This document shows positions 7,860 through 8,730 of a stretch of 8,730 nt of DNA, piece by piece. Made by a program: the position numbers and the translations under genes. Every line of letters starts with the position of its first letter. Positions within the stretch are counted from its first letter, which is position 1. This DNA is from Gammaproteobacteria bacterium (lineage in GTDB: Bacteria; Pseudomonadota; Gammaproteobacteria; Chromatiales; Chromatiaceae), in contig JADWMH010000071.1 of NCBI GenBank assembly GCA_015767355.1, positions 1 to 8,730 of the forward strand, given 5' to 3'. The notes under the pieces are model-generated. The model did no database searches and was not told the origin of the DNA. It saw only the letters and a program-made list of their open reading frames with translations.

Positions 7860-7873
7860 TTTTAGGTTTTAGG
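7860..7873. repeat. Two tandem copies of a heptamer at the glgA-glgP junction
   Basis: TTTTAGG occurs twice in direct tandem on the plus strand (CCTAAAA twice on the minus strand), followed by a partial third copy TTTA at 7874-7877. It fills the short space between the glgA stop and the glgP ATG. The pattern is directly visible; any function is unknown, and two copies can arise by chance or a single slippage event. Confidence 0.6.
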
Positions 7874-7880
7874 TTTACCA

Positions 7881-8730
7881 CTAATCCTGCTGATAGAGAT
7901 CGAGGTAGCTTGCAGCGCTCTGGGTCCAGCTGAAATTCTGCTGCATGCCGGTGCGTACGATCTGCTTCCAGCAGTCGCCATCCTCATAGCAGGCGATAGC
8001 TCTTTCGATGGTGTATTGTAACGCGGCGGCAGAGGGCGCGTTGAAGACAAAGCCGGTTGCGCTGTTGTTTAATATTGTTTTGCCATTGGTATCGACAACG
8101 GTATCAGCGAGTCCGCCGGTGCGATGAACGATTGGCGGCGTTCCATAACGCAGGCTATAGAGCTGATTGAGGCCGCAAGGCTCGAAGCGCGAAGGCATCA
8201 GAAAAAAATCAGCGCCGGCTTCGATACGGTGTGCCATCTCCTCGGAGTAGCCAAGATAGAGCAGTATGCGTTCAGGATAGCGGCGTGCAAGGTCTGTAAA
8301 GGCATATTCGTAGGCGTCCTGTCCCGAGCCGAGAATGATAAAGCTGGCGTTGCTGCTTTCGATGAGAGGGGGAATGACCTCTGCGATCATGTCGATCCCT
8401 TTCTGCTCCACCATGCGTCCGATGAAGCCGAAAAGCGGTGCTTGCAGGCGCTCGTCTGTTGCTTCGAGCCCCATCTCCGTCAACAAAGCTGCCTTATTGT
8501 CGCATTTGCCTTTGAAGGTTCTCCATTTGTGAGAGTAGTGCGAGGAGAGGTATGGATCGCTCCTGGGGTTCCATGCGTCTTGATCGACTCCATTGAGGAT
8601 GCCACTCAGCTTGTATTCAATCGAGTGCAGCACACCTTCAAATCCATAGCCGAATTGCGCTGTCAGTATCTCTTTAGAATAGGTTGGGCTGACGGTTGTT
8701 ACCTGGTCGGCATAGATGATTCCCGCCTTG
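7881..8730 (-). CDS. glgA: Glycogen synthase (ADP-glucose type, GT5), 5' end beyond the window
   Basis: GlgA adds glucose from ADP-glucose to the non-reducing end of an alpha-1,4-glucan. The reading frame is open to the right edge, so 282 C-terminal residues are seen and roughly 195 N-terminal residues, with the KTGGL-type ADP-glucose site, are missing. The GTG at 8633 is internal: upstream codons continue in frame as KAGIIYADQVTTVSPTYSKE, a well-known GlgA segment. Further visible parts (numbering from the first full codon) are KLSGILNGVD (40-49), IGRMVEQKGID with R105 and K110 (E. coli R300 and K305), and SRFEPCGLNQLYSLRYGT with E183 (E. coli E377), followed by RTGGLADTVVD. These form the C-terminal GT-B domain. 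The gene ends with TAG at 7881-7883, directly before glgP, so synthase and phosphorylase are probably transcribed together. Confidence 0.96.
   Translation of the reverse strand, partial: KAGIIYADQVTTVSPTYSKEILTAQFGYGFEGVLHSIEYKLSGILNGVDQDAWNPRSDPYLSSHYSHKWRTFKGKCDNKAALLTEMGLEATDERLQAPLFGFIGRMVEQKGIDMIAEVIPPLIESSNASFIILGSGQDAYEYAFTDLARRYPERILLYLGYSEEMAHRIEAGADFFLMPSRFEPCGLNQLYSLRYGTPPIVHRTGGLADTVVDTNGKTILNNSATGFVFNAPSAAALQYTIERAIACYEDGDCWKQIVRTGMQQNFSWTQSAASYLDLYQQD

Noticed and set aside
7881..8633. A short glgA starting at the GTG at 8633
   Set aside because: The frame stays open to the window edge and the upstream codons encode conserved GlgA sequence, so the gene is cut by the window rather than starting there.

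Overview
The window holds six protein-coding genes, all on the minus strand and all concerned with glycogen or hexose-phosphate metabolism. In transcription order (right to left) they are glgA (glycogen synthase, 5' end outside the window), glgP (glycogen phosphorylase), pgi (glucose-6-phosphate isomerase), glk (glucokinase), glgC (ADP-glucose pyrophosphorylase) and a glycoside hydrolase family 57 (GH57) alpha-glucanase gene that runs off the left edge. No RNA genes, CRISPR arrays, insertion sequences or phage genes were seen. Nothing convincing is encoded on the plus strand; its open frames are antisense shadows of the minus-strand genes.

The protein types suggest a proteobacterium, probably a gammaproteobacterium. 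Glk is of the E. coli type, Pgi is close to E. coli Pgi across its whole length, and GlgC is the single-subunit bacterial form. Base composition looks roughly balanced. An autotroph or sulfur oxidiser that stores glycogen would fit, but that is inference and the genus cannot be read from this window.

The layout is compact. glgA and glgP are about 29 bp apart, or overlap by 1 bp if a GTG start is used. pgi and glk share an ATGA stop/start. glk and glgC are 39 bp apart. Only 3 bp separate glgC from the GH57 gene, whose ribosome binding site lies in the last codons of glgC. The one real break is the 177 bp between glgP and pgi, which contains a 71-bp nested imperfect palindrome (5248-5318) resembling a dispersed REP-like or MITE-like repeat.

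Together the genes cover both directions of glycogen turnover. Pgi links fructose-6-phosphate to glucose-6-phosphate. GlgC and GlgA turn glucose-1-phosphate into ADP-glucose and then alpha-1,4-glucan. GlgP returns glucose-1-phosphate, the GH57 enzyme probably hydrolyses or remodels the glucan, and Glk phosphorylates any free glucose. Phosphoglucomutase and a classical GH13 branching enzyme are needed for the full cycle but are not in this window.

This is mostly a conventional metabolic operon. No undescribed system is apparent. The points most worth a second look are the intergenic palindrome, the tryptophan replacing the E. coli activator-site lysine in GlgC, and the cysteine-bearing loop near the active site of the GH57 protein.
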